Below, piece after piece: positions 35,262 through 43,275 of a stretch of DNA of 64,000 bases. The notes beneath the pieces were generated by a model that had not been told where the DNA came from, ran no database searches, and saw nothing but the letters and a program-made list of their open reading frames with translations. The position numbers and the translations under genes are program-made. Positions within the stretch are counted from its first letter, which is position 1, and every line of letters starts with the position of its first letter. Source of the DNA: Pelomonas candidula (GTDB lineage: Bacteria > Pseudomonadota > Gammaproteobacteria > Burkholderiales > Burkholderiaceae_C); the NCBI RefSeq assembly GCF_043555985.1, contig NZ_JBIGIC010000007.1:258499-322498 (forward strand), given 5' to 3'.

Positions 35262-35732
35262 ATGGAAACAAACGAACTCGACCGCGCCAGCCTGCAGATC
35301 CTGCAGATGCTGCAGGCCGACGCGCGGCTGTCCACGCAGGCGCTGGCCGAGAAGGTGGGCCTGTCCGCCACGCCGGTGTGGCGGCGCGTGAGGGAGCTGG
35401 AGGACCGCGGCGTCATCCGCGGCCAGGTCGTGCTGGTGGACCGCGAGAAGGTGGGGCTGTCCATCCTCGTGCTGGCGCACGTCAGCCTGGTGCGGCACAG
35501 CGAGGGCGCGGTGGAGCAGTTCGAGCAGCTCAGCGCCACGCGTCGCGAGATCATCGAGTGCCACGCCATCACCGGCGAGGCCGACTACGTCATCAAGGTC
35601 GTCGCGGCCGACATGAAGGCCTACGACCAGTTCCTGCAGCAGCACATCTTCAAGCTGCCGGGCGTCAGCAGCGTGCGCAGCAACGTGGTGTTGCGCGAGG
35701 TGAAGTACGAGACGGCGCTGCCCGTGGGCTAA
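35262..35732 (+). CDS. Lrp/AsnC family transcriptional regulator
   Basis: A 156-residue regulator with an N-terminal helix-turn-helix (DRASLQILQMLQADARLSTQAL, LSATPVWRRVRELEDRGVI) and a RAM ligand domain (IIECHAITGEADYVIKVVAADMKAYDQF, LPGVSSVRSNVVLREVKYETALP). The gene is divergent from the indolepyruvate oxidoreductase with 112 bp between the starts and a dyad in between, so it most likely controls that operon and itself. AGAGG lies just before the ATG. The effector is probably an aromatic or branched-chain amino acid; that is inferred from context. Confidence 0.9.
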   Translation: METNELDRASLQILQMLQADARLSTQALAEKVGLSATPVWRRVRELEDRGVIRGQVVLVDREKVGLSILVLAHVSLVRHSEGAVEQFEQLSATRREIIECHAITGEADYVIKVVAADMKAYDQFLQQHIFKLPGVSSVRSNVVLREVKYETALPVG

Positions 35733-35763
35733 CCTCGCGCGGTCGCATTGCCGTCGGTTGTCC

Positions 35764-36780
35764 ATGGATTCCTTCTTCGCCCAGCTCTCCGATTCCGTCT
35801 CCAAGGCCCGCACGCTGGAGGACCTCACCCGGCCGCTGCTGGAAATGCTGGAGGCCGTGTCGGGCCTGGAGTCGACCTACCTGACGACCGTCGACCTCGC
35901 CGAAGGTCTGCAGCACATCGTCTACGCCCGAAACTCGCGTGAACTGCAGATTCCCGAGGGCCTGACCGTGCCCTGGGGAGACACGCTGTGCAGGCGCGCG
36001 CTGGACGAGGGCCGCCCCTTCACGGACGACGTCGGCGGCTTCTGGGCGGACTCCGGCGCCGCGCGCGACCTGGGCATCCAGACCTACGTCAGCACGCCGG
36101 TGCGCACCGATGACGGCGCCCTCTACGGCACGCTGTGCGCGGCCAGCTCGCAGCGCCGGCCGATGCCGCCCGATGCCGGGCACGTGCTGCGCCTGTTCGC
36201 CAGCCTCATCGAGCAGCACGTCGCGCGCGAGCGCCTTGTCGAGCAGCTGCAGCAGGCCAACTCCGAACTGCGCACCCAGGCGCTGACCGACGCGCTCACC
36301 GGCCTGCTCAACCGCCGAGCGCTGATGCTGGAGCTGGCGCGCCTCAACTCGCTGGCCCACCGCACCGGCAGCTGGCTGCTGGCGGGCGCTATCGACCTGG
36401 ACGGTTTCAAGCAGATCAACGACGGCCACGGCCACGACGCCGGCGACGAGTTCCTGCGCGGCGTTGCCAGCCGACTGCAGGCGGCGCTGCGTGCTGGCGA
36501 TGTGCTGGCGCGCATGGGCGGCGACGAGTTCGTCGTCATCGGCCTGGGCCCCCGGCTCGCCGAAGATGGTGCCAACGCGGCCCAGCTGATGCGCGCCCGG
36601 CTGGCGGCCGCCACCGTGGGCGACTACCGGGTCGGCCCGACGACGCTCTCCTACGACGGCGCCAGCGTCGGCGTCGCCTGCCTGGACCCGTCGCAGGCCG
36701 GCGCGGAGGAGGTGTTGCGGGAATCGGATGCGGCGATGTATCGCGTCAAGCTGGAACGGCGGCGCGTGACGCAGCACTGA
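35764..36780 (+). CDS. GAF-GGDEF diguanylate cyclase
   Basis: A 338-residue cytoplasmic cyclase. Residues 20-165 form a GAF sensor domain (VSGLESTYLTTVD, WGDTLCRRALDEGRPF, IQTYVSTPVRTDDGALYGTLCA). The GGDEF domain starts LTDALTGLLNRRAL and has an intact active site (RMGGDEFVVIG) with the I-site RAGD five residues upstream. It should therefore synthesise cyclic di-GMP under product inhibition. A TTG two codons upstream is possible, but ATG at 35764 is the usual choice. The gene follows the Lrp regulator by about 30 bp and faces the convergent hybrid kinase operon. Confidence 0.92.
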   Translation: MDSFFAQLSDSVSKARTLEDLTRPLLEMLEAVSGLESTYLTTVDLAEGLQHIVYARNSRELQIPEGLTVPWGDTLCRRALDEGRPFTDDVGGFWADSGAARDLGIQTYVSTPVRTDDGALYGTLCAASSQRRPMPPDAGHVLRLFASLIEQHVARERLVEQLQQANSELRTQALTDALTGLLNRRALMLELARLNSLAHRTGSWLLAGAIDLDGFKQINDGHGHDAGDEFLRGVASRLQAALRAGDVLARMGGDEFVVIGLGPRLAEDGANAAQLMRARLAAATVGDYRVGPTTLSYDGASVGVACLDPSQAGAEEVLRESDAAMYRVKLERRRVTQH

Positions 36781-36829
36781 GGCCGGCCCAGGGGCGAGGT
36801 CGCCGCGGCGGCCGGACGAAGGCCCGCGC

Positions 36830-39800
36830 CTAGGCGGACAGCTGCGCTGCCGCCGTCGCGAAGTCCAGCCGGCCGACGCCGTCGCGCAGCGCCGTGAAGC
36901 GGGCCTCGTCCAGCGTGGCACGCAGCGAGGGCGCCAGTTGCTCGAACAGGTCCAGCGCGGCCAGGTCCTGCACCTGCAGCGCCTGGCGCAGCCGCGCGAG
37001 CGAGGCCTCATCCAGCGGCGGGGCGGTGCGCGGTTCGGCCTGCTGCTGGGCGGCCTTGTGGCGCTGCAGCCAGGGGCGGGCCTGGGCCGTCAGCGCCGCC
37101 ATCAGTCGTGCGACCTCGGCGAGCTCGGCATCGAAGGCCTCGCCGGCGCGGGCGTGGGTCTCGCCGCGGTGGGCCGCGTCGCGCAGCGGCCGGGCCGCCA
37201 TCAGCCCGGCGCTGCCGGCGAGCTTGTGCAGCCGGGCCGCGGCGGCAGGCGCGTCCAGCGGCGGCGGCGGCTCGGTGGCCAGGTCGGCGAACTCGTCGAT
37301 GAGCCGCTCCAGCAGCCGGGCAAAGAAGTTCACGTCGCCCAGCAGCCGCTGGCGGGCCTCGTCGCGGGTGATGCCGTCCAGCTGCGGCCACGGGTCGTCC
37401 TGCGCCGGCGCCTCGGCCGCGCGGGCGGCCACCGGCAGGCGCCCGCCACGCGCGCGCTCCACGTGCTGGCGCAGCAGCAGCACCAGGGCCGAGGGATCGA
37501 AGGGCTTGCTGACGAAGTCGTTCATGCCGGCCTCCAGCGCGCGCTGGCGCTCGCTGAGCAGCGCGCCGGCTGTCAGCGCCAGGATGGGCAGCTCGCGCAG
37601 GCCCAGCTCGGTGCGGATGCAGCGCGCCGCGGCCAGGCCGTCCAGCACGGGCATCTGCACGTCCATCAGCACCGCGTCGAAGCCTTGCGGCCCGGCCCGC
37701 AGCCGCTCGACGGCAAGTGCACCGTCCTGCGCCAGCGTGACCTGCGCGCCTTCGTCTTCCAGGATGCGCTGGGCCACTTCGAGGTTGATGGGGCTGTCGT
37801 CGGCCACCAGCACCCGCACGCCGGGCAGCAGCCGCACGGCGGACGCGCCGCGCGCGCCGTCCAGCAGCGACCCGGCCGCGCCGTGCCCGGCCAGCGCCGC
37901 GTGCACGGCGTCGAACAGGCTGGACACGTCGGCCGGCAGGCGCAGGCCCGCGGCATCCTGCACCGTGGCCGCACGGCTCATCAGCACGCAGGGCAGGCCG
38001 GCCAGGCGTGCCTGCAGGGCCTGGCGAGGCGCGGCCTCCAATGGCAGCAGCAGGCGGTGGTCCAGCAGCAGCAGGTCGGGCGGCGCGCTGTCCAGCCGGG
38101 CCTGCAGCGCCGCCGCGTCGGCCACGGGCTCGGCCAGCCAGCCCAGGTCGGCGCACAGGCGCTGCAAGGCCTCGCGCTGGACGAGGTCGTCGCTGGCCAG
38201 CAGCAGCGCCAGCGGGCGCGACGACAGCACCAGGCCGCGGGCCACGTCGGCCGGCTCGAACGGCAGGTGCACGACGAAGCGCGTGCCTGCGCCGGGGCTG
38301 CTGCTGACGTCCACCTTGCCACCCATCAGCTCGCACAGCTGCCGCACGATGGACAGGCCCAGGCCCGTGCCGCCGTAGCGGCGCGACGTGGAGCTGTCGG
38401 CCTGGGTGAACGGCGTGAAGATGCGCGACAGGGCCTCGGCCGGGATGCCGATGCCGCTGTCCTCGACGGTGATCTCCAGCACCACGGGCCGGGCGCTCGC
38501 ATTCGCGCAGCTGGCGCCGACGCGTACCTCGCCCTCGCCGGTGAACTTGATGGCGTTGGAGACCAGGTTGCCGACGATCTGGCGCAGCCGCGCGCCATCG
38601 CCCAGCAGCAGCGCCGGCAGGGGGGGCGACACGTCCAGCTGCAGCGCGATGCCCTTGCCCCTTGCCTGCTCGGCAAACAGCGCGGCCACGTCGCGCAACA
38701 GCGCATGCGGATCGAACGGCGCGGCCTCCAGCACCATCTCGCCGGCTTCGATCTTGGACAGGTCCAGCACGGCGTTGATGATCTCCAGCAGCGAGCGGCT
38801 GGCGTTGCCGATCTTGACGACCAGCTCGCGCTGCGCCGGGGCCAGCTCGCCGCGCTCCAGCAGCGAGTTCAGCCCCAGCACGGCGTTCATCGGTGTGCGG
38901 ATCTCATGGCTCATGTTGGCCAGGAACTGGCTCTTGGCGGCGCTGGCGGCGTCGGCGGCCAGCATGGCGTGGCGCAGTGCATCGGCGGCGGCACGGCGCT
39001 CGGTCACGTCCTGCACGGCGCCCACCAGCCGCACGACGCGGCCGTCCACCCGCTCGGCTGCACCCACCGAGTGCAGCCAGCGCGGCGCGCCGTCCGCGCC
39101 GGGCACCTCCAGCTCCAGGTCCCAGCCCTCGCCGTTGGCTCGCGCCAGCGCCATGGCCTGGCGCAGCCGGCGCTCGGACTCGGGGGCGAAGCAGCCCAGC
39201 ATCGCGGCGACGTCGACGACGTGATGGGTCGGCAGACCCAGCAGCCCCCGCGTCTCGCCACTCCATGACAGGTGATCGTCCGCCAGTTCCAGCTCCCATC
39301 CCCCTACGCCGGCCATCTTGCCGGCGCGGGCAAGGAAGGCCTCGCTGCGCGACAGCAGCCGGTTGCTGTCGCGCAGCGCCGCGTCGCGCTGCTGCAGCGC
39401 GCCCGTCATCGCGTCCAGCGCCTGCGACAACTGGCTCAGCTCGTCGCCGCCGGGCAGCCGGCTGCGTGCCGACAGGTCGCCGCCCTCAACGGCACCGGCC
39501 ACCTCGCGCAGCCGGTCGATGGGGGCCAGCACGCGGCGGTGCAGCAGCCAGGCCAGCACCAGCGTCAGCGCCAGCACCAGGCTGTGGGCGGCGACGGCCA
39601 TCCAACGCTGGTGCACGGCGTCCACACTGCGCTGACGTGCCAGCTCACCTGACAAATCGAAGGCACCGTCGCTGACGCGGCGCGTCTCGTTGACGAGCTG
39701 GTCGGTCAGCATCTCGCGGCGGTCCAGCGCGTCGCTGCCGTCCTGGCCCGCGGCGCGCAGCGCGGCGAACAGTTGCGGCAGCGTGCGCGCGGTGCCCTGC

Positions 39801-40096
39801 AGGTCGTCGACCTGGTCGGCGCTCTCGGGGCCGTCGGCCGCATAGTCGGCCAGCGCGCGCGTCAGCCGTTCGTGCACGAGGCCCCACTGCCGTGCGGCGC
39901 GGTCGCTGCGGTGCAGCCCGTAGTCCTGCGTCAGCACAAGCAGGCCGGCAGCGTCGCGGGCGATGACCTCGACGATCTCGCGCTGCGCGTCGTTGCGCGC
40001 CGAGGCCTGGCGCTCCAGTTCGATGCTCGTCAGCCGCAGCGAGACGATGGCCAGCGCGGCGATCACGCAGGTCATCAGGGCGGGGCGAAGTCGCAT
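36830..40096 (-). CDS. hybrid sensor histidine kinase with HAMP, PAS, receiver and Hpt
   Basis: A 1088-residue inner membrane phosphorelay kinase. Membrane helices at about 8-24 and 168-186 enclose a periplasmic helical domain. HAMP (about 187-240), PAS (about 255-370), HisKA with His397 in ANMSHEIRTPMNAVL, and HATPase (IVGNLVSNAIKF, GSGIGIPAEALSRIF-like, GGTGLGLSIVRQL) follow. A degenerate receiver-like stretch near 640-720 precedes a complete receiver (VLVADDSPINLEV, AVLMDVQMPVLDG). The C-terminal Hpt domain has its His in HKLAGSAGL. The ATG lies four bases after the stop of the binding-protein gene. It is the last gene of a five-gene signalling operon, so the binding protein may feed its sensor part. 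Confidence 0.92.
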   Translation of the reverse strand: MRLRPALMTCVIAALAIVSLRLTSIELERQASARNDAQREIVEVIARDAAGLLVLTQDYGLHRSDRAARQWGLVHERLTRALADYAADGPESADQVDDLQGTARTLPQLFAALRAAGQDGSDALDRREMLTDQLVNETRRVSDGAFDLSGELARQRSVDAVHQRWMAVAAHSLVLALTLVLAWLLHRRVLAPIDRLREVAGAVEGGDLSARSRLPGGDELSQLSQALDAMTGALQQRDAALRDSNRLLSRSEAFLARAGKMAGVGGWELELADDHLSWSGETRGLLGLPTHHVVDVAAMLGCFAPESERRLRQAMALARANGEGWDLELEVPGADGAPRWLHSVGAAERVDGRVVRLVGAVQDVTERRAAADALRHAMLAADAASAAKSQFLANMSHEIRTPMNAVLGLNSLLERGELAPAQRELVVKIGNASRSLLEIINAVLDLSKIEAGEMVLEAAPFDPHALLRDVAALFAEQARGKGIALQLDVSPPLPALLLGDGARLRQIVGNLVSNAIKFTGEGEVRVGASCANASARPVVLEITVEDSGIGIPAEALSRIFTPFTQADSSTSRRYGGTGLGLSIVRQLCELMGGKVDVSSSPGAGTRFVVHLPFEPADVARGLVLSSRPLALLLASDDLVQREALQRLCADLGWLAEPVADAAALQARLDSAPPDLLLLDHRLLLPLEAAPRQALQARLAGLPCVLMSRAATVQDAAGLRLPADVSSLFDAVHAALAGHGAAGSLLDGARGASAVRLLPGVRVLVADDSPINLEVAQRILEDEGAQVTLAQDGALAVERLRAGPQGFDAVLMDVQMPVLDGLAAARCIRTELGLRELPILALTAGALLSERQRALEAGMNDFVSKPFDPSALVLLLRQHVERARGGRLPVAARAAEAPAQDDPWPQLDGITRDEARQRLLGDVNFFARLLERLIDEFADLATEPPPPLDAPAAAARLHKLAGSAGLMAARPLRDAAHRGETHARAGEAFDAELAEVARLMAALTAQARPWLQRHKAAQQQAEPRTAPPLDEASLARLRQALQVQDLAALDLFEQLAPSLRATLDEARFTALRDGVGRLDFATAAAQLSA

Positions 40097-40100
40097 GCCC

Positions 40101-41078
40101 CTACTTGATCAGTGTCACGGCCCTCGGGTCAAGTGCCCGCAGTGGTTCCACACGCATGATTTCTAGGAAGTCGGGCTTGCCGCCACGCTCCACCAGGTCC
40201 TCGCGCACCGCCCAGCGCGACTCGGCCTCCAGCGTCGACAGCAGGTTCTGGCTCAGGACGAGGCGGAACTCATAACCGTCCAGCCGCTCGGCGGCTGTTT
40301 TGGTGTCGGTCCGCCAGCGCGCCGCGAGCAGGGCCTGCGCGCGCGCGGGCTGGCTGTTGAGCAGGTCGACGCCGCGGCGCGCAGCGCGCAGCACGCGCAG
40401 CAGGCTGTCCTGGCTCAGCCCCGGCTGGGCCACGAGGTTGACCATCAGCGCGTAGGGCAGCAGCGTTTTGAGCACCAGGCCTTTGGCGCCCAGTTGCTGG
40501 ACGGCCTGCGGGCCATAGGGGCGGTAGAGAGCGGCAGCGTCGATGTCGCCGCGCAGCAGCGGGTCGATGCCGGCGTTGGGATCGATGAAGACGATGTTGA
40601 CTGCGTCGCGCGGCACGCCGTTGATGAGCAGGAAGACGTTGGCGAAGTAGTGCGCGCTGGTGCCGCGCACGACGCCCAGGCGTTTGCCGGCCAGGTCGGC
40701 AGGTGTGCGTATGCCGCGGTCGGCGCGGGCCACGAGCGCCGTGTCGTGCACCGTCGTGCCGAAGCTGGCGACGATGTCGAAGCGGTGGCCAGCGTGCAGC
40801 GCGAAGACGATGGGCGTGTCGGCCACCGTCGCGACCTGGGCGTCGCCGTCTGTCAGGTGCTTGAGGCAGCGTCGCCCGTTGACGCACGGGATGACCTTGA
40901 CGTCCAGCCCCTCGGCCGCGAAGTAGCCCTCCTGCGCAGCCAGCTGCAGTGGCGCGAACAGCGAGGTCTCGCCGATGGCGATGACCAGCGGCGCGGCGTG
41001 GGCGCCCAGGCTGGCCAGGCCCAGCAGCAGGGCGGCCCAGAGACGTGCCGTCGAGCGGCGCGGCGCTGCCGGCGTCAT
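40101..41078 (-). CDS. periplasmic binding protein, NMT1/SsuA-like, probably a sensor subunit
   Basis: A 325-residue exported solute-binding protein of the NrtA/SsuA/TauA type. After a signal peptide (RLWAALLLGLASLGAHA) come VIAIGETSLFAPLQLAAQEGYFAAEGLDV, GDAQVATVADTPIVFAL and a DLAGKRLGVVRGTSAHYF ligand-cleft motif. No ABC permease or ATPase is near. Its ATG overlaps the stop of the degenerate GGDEF gene (ATGA), and its stop lies four bases before the hybrid kinase start. That layout suggests a ligand-binding subunit for the kinase rather than for transport. Ligands of the family include sulfonates, nitrate and thiamine precursors; the specific one is unknown. Confidence 0.88.
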   Translation of the reverse strand: MTPAAPRRSTARLWAALLLGLASLGAHAAPLVIAIGETSLFAPLQLAAQEGYFAAEGLDVKVIPCVNGRRCLKHLTDGDAQVATVADTPIVFALHAGHRFDIVASFGTTVHDTALVARADRGIRTPADLAGKRLGVVRGTSAHYFANVFLLINGVPRDAVNIVFIDPNAGIDPLLRGDIDAAALYRPYGPQAVQQLGAKGLVLKTLLPYALMVNLVAQPGLSQDSLLRVLRAARRGVDLLNSQPARAQALLAARWRTDTKTAAERLDGYEFRLVLSQNLLSTLEAESRWAVREDLVERGGKPDFLEIMRVEPLRALDPRAVTLIK

Positions 41079-42040
41079 GGCCGGTAGGGCGCGGCGGCCT
41101 GGGCGCCGTCGGCCAGGAAGAGGCTGCCGGGGCCGGCGCGGCGCGCGGCGGCCAGCGCGGTCTCGGCGGCGGCGGCGACGTCGTGCTCGGGCGTGAGCAG
41201 GCCGATGCCGATGGCCAGCGTCAGCCCATCTCCGGCCGCCAGCCCCTGCTGCAGCCGGGTGGCCAGCGTGGCGGCGCCGGTGGCGGTGGTGTCGGGCAGC
41301 AGCAGCGCGAAGACGTCGTCGCCGTGCCGCGCGGCCAGGTCGGCCGGGCGCTGCAGCAGCTGCTGGGCCAGGCCGGCGACGTGGCGCAGCGCGTTGTCGG
41401 TGGCGCCCCGGCCGTGGCGCTGTTCGTAGCCGGCCAGGTCGTCGACGCCGGCCAGCAGCAGCGCCAGTGGCTGGCCGTTGCGGCGCGCGCGGCGGGTCTC
41501 CTGGGCAAGTTCGTCGTCCAGCTGGGCGCGTTCGGCCAGGCCGGTCAGCGCGTCGCGCCGCGCCAGGCGTACCAGGCGCTGGGCCGTGCGGCGCAGCCGC
41601 AGCTGCATGGCCACGCGGGCGCGCAGCGCCGGGCCGGCGACGGGCTTGGCGATGAAGTCGGCAGCGCCCAGCTCGAAGACGGCGGCCTCGATGGCGGCGT
41701 CGGTGTGCTGGGTGACGAAGACGATGGGCACGTCGGCGAGCAGCGGGTCGGCCTTCATGCGGCGGCAGACCTCGAAGCCGTCCAGCCCCGGCATTTCCGC
41801 GTCCAGCAGCACGAGCTCGGGCTGCCAGCCCTGGGCCAGCGCCAGCGCCTGCTCGCCGCTGGTGGCGAAGCGCAGCTGCGTGTAGCCGGCCAGCAGCCGG
41901 CCGAGCTGCTGGATCTGGCCGGGATCGTCGTCGACCAGCAGCAGTCGCGCGTCGCCCAGCGGCGGCAGCAGCGCGTCCAGCCGATGCGCCAGCGGGCCTG
42001 GCGCGGCGGGGGCGATGTGGAGCGGCAGTCTGAACGTCAT
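41075..42040 (-). CDS. receiver-GGDEF protein with degenerate active site
   Basis: A 321-residue PleD-like protein. A receiver domain (LLLVDDDPGQIQQL, LVLLDAEMPGLDGFEVCRRM, ADFIAKPVAG) is followed by a GGDEF-family domain (ARRDALTGLAERAQL). The signature reads GDDVF instead of GGDEF, with Val in place of the catalytic Glu, so cyclase activity is doubtful. The I-site RPAD is retained upstream, so it could still bind cyclic di-GMP as an effector. It is third in the minus-strand five-gene operon and overlaps the binding-protein gene by four bases. A phosphorylation-controlled c-di-GMP receptor is a reasonable inference. Confidence 0.88.
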   Translation of the reverse strand: MTFRLPLHIAPAAPGPLAHRLDALLPPLGDARLLLVDDDPGQIQQLGRLLAGYTQLRFATSGEQALALAQGWQPELVLLDAEMPGLDGFEVCRRMKADPLLADVPIVFVTQHTDAAIEAAVFELGAADFIAKPVAGPALRARVAMQLRLRRTAQRLVRLARRDALTGLAERAQLDDELAQETRRARRNGQPLALLLAGVDDLAGYEQRHGRGATDNALRHVAGLAQQLLQRPADLAARHGDDVFALLLPDTTATGAATLATRLQQGLAAGDGLTLAIGIGLLTPEHDVAAAAETALAAARRAGPGSLFLADGAQAAAPYRP

Positions 42041-42074
42041 GTCGCGTTGATTGTGGGGCCGCGGCCGGGCCGCC

Positions 42075-43244
42075 TCAATCGGCAGCGCGCAGCAGCAGCT
42101 CGAAGCGGGCGCCGTGGCCGGTGCCGTCGCTGTGCACCAGCAGCCGGCCGCCCATCGCGCGCATCAGCTCGCGGGTCAGCGTGAGGCCCAGGCCGGTACC
42201 GGGGATGGCGCCGCCGTCGCGCCCCAGGCGGTTGTAGGGTTCGAAGAGCTGCGCCATCTGGCTGTCACTGAAGCCGACGCCCTGGTCCTGCACGGCCAGC
42301 ACAACTTCGCCGCCGCGGTCCTCGATCTCGATGTCGATGCGACCGCCGTCATCGCCGTACTTGAGGGCGTTGGACAGCAGGTTGTCCAGGCACTGGCGCA
42401 GCCGCCGCGCGTCGGCGCGGACGCGCACGGGCCATGCCGGCGTGGGCAGGTGCAGATGCACGCCGGCCTGGGCCGCCTGGGCCTGCGCGGGCATGCAGGC
42501 CTGTTGCAGGAAGCTGTTCAGCTCGACCTCGGCGGTCTCGACGTGGAACTGGCCGGACTCCATGCGTGCGACGTCGGTCATGTCGTCCAGCAGTCCGCGC
42601 AGCCGTTCCACGGCTTCGAGGATGTGGGACAGCTTCTCGGCCTGGCCGGCCTGCAGCGGCCCGGCCTGCATCAGCTGCGCGAAGCCCTTGATGACGTTGA
42701 CCGGGTTGCCGATCTCGTGGGCGAGGTAGGACAGCATGGAGGCCTGCGGCGCGACGGCCACGAGGTCTTCGGCGTGGGCCGCGCCGGCGCGCAGCTGCAG
42801 GCGAAGCCGCGCCAGCACCTGCACGTCGTCGAAGGGCTTGCGCAGGAAGTCGTCGCCGCCGGTGCGCCGTGCCTGCGCCTCGGTGCCGGCATCGCCGTGA
42901 CGGGTGGCGAAGACGATGGGCAGGTCGTGCAGCGCAGGCATGGCGCGCATGCGGCGGCAGACCTCGAAGCCGTCCACCCCCGGCAGCTCGATGTCCAGCA
43001 GCACGAGGTCGGGCCGCTGCTGCAGGGCCAGGCGCAGTGCGTCCTCGCCGTTGGTGGCGAAGCTGACCTGGGCGAAGCCCTTGAGCAGGTGGCCCAGGTG
43101 CTCGATGGCGTTCAGGTCGTCGTCGACGACCAGCAGGCGGATCGGGGTGCTGCCCGAGGCCTCGTCGTCGGCCATGGCGCTGGGGCGGGCCCGCAGCGGT
43201 GGTGGACGACGCGGCCGGCAGGGGGTGATGGCAATGGTCGGCAT
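42075..43244 (-). CDS. receiver-first histidine kinase
   Basis: A 389-residue cytoplasmic protein with an N-terminal receiver (LLVVDDDLNAIEHL, LVLLDIELPGVDGFEVCRRM, DFLRKPFDDV), then a HisKA-like domain (MLSYLAHEIGNPVNVIKGF with the phospho-accepting His) and a HATPase domain (LDNLLSNALKYGDDGG, QDQGVGFSDSQMAQLFEPY, GTGLGLTLTREL). No membrane segment. I chose the ATG at 43244 because AGGGAG lies seven bases upstream; the ATG at 43175 closer to the receiver has no ribosome-binding site. It lies between the ATPase-less kinase-like gene (31 bp) and the receiver-GGDEF gene (34 bp). It may supply the ATPase activity that its upstream neighbour lacks. Confidence 0.88.
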   Translation of the reverse strand: MPTIAITPCRPRRPPPLRARPSAMADDEASGSTPIRLLVVDDDLNAIEHLGHLLKGFAQVSFATNGEDALRLALQQRPDLVLLDIELPGVDGFEVCRRMRAMPALHDLPIVFATRHGDAGTEAQARRTGGDDFLRKPFDDVQVLARLRLQLRAGAAHAEDLVAVAPQASMLSYLAHEIGNPVNVIKGFAQLMQAGPLQAGQAEKLSHILEAVERLRGLLDDMTDVARMESGQFHVETAEVELNSFLQQACMPAQAQAAQAGVHLHLPTPAWPVRVRADARRLRQCLDNLLSNALKYGDDGGRIDIEIEDRGGEVVLAVQDQGVGFSDSQMAQLFEPYNRLGRDGGAIPGTGLGLTLTRELMRAMGGRLLVHSDGTGHGARFELLLRAAD

Positions 43245-43275
43245 GGGCGTTCTCCCTGGTCTTGTCTTTGCCGCG

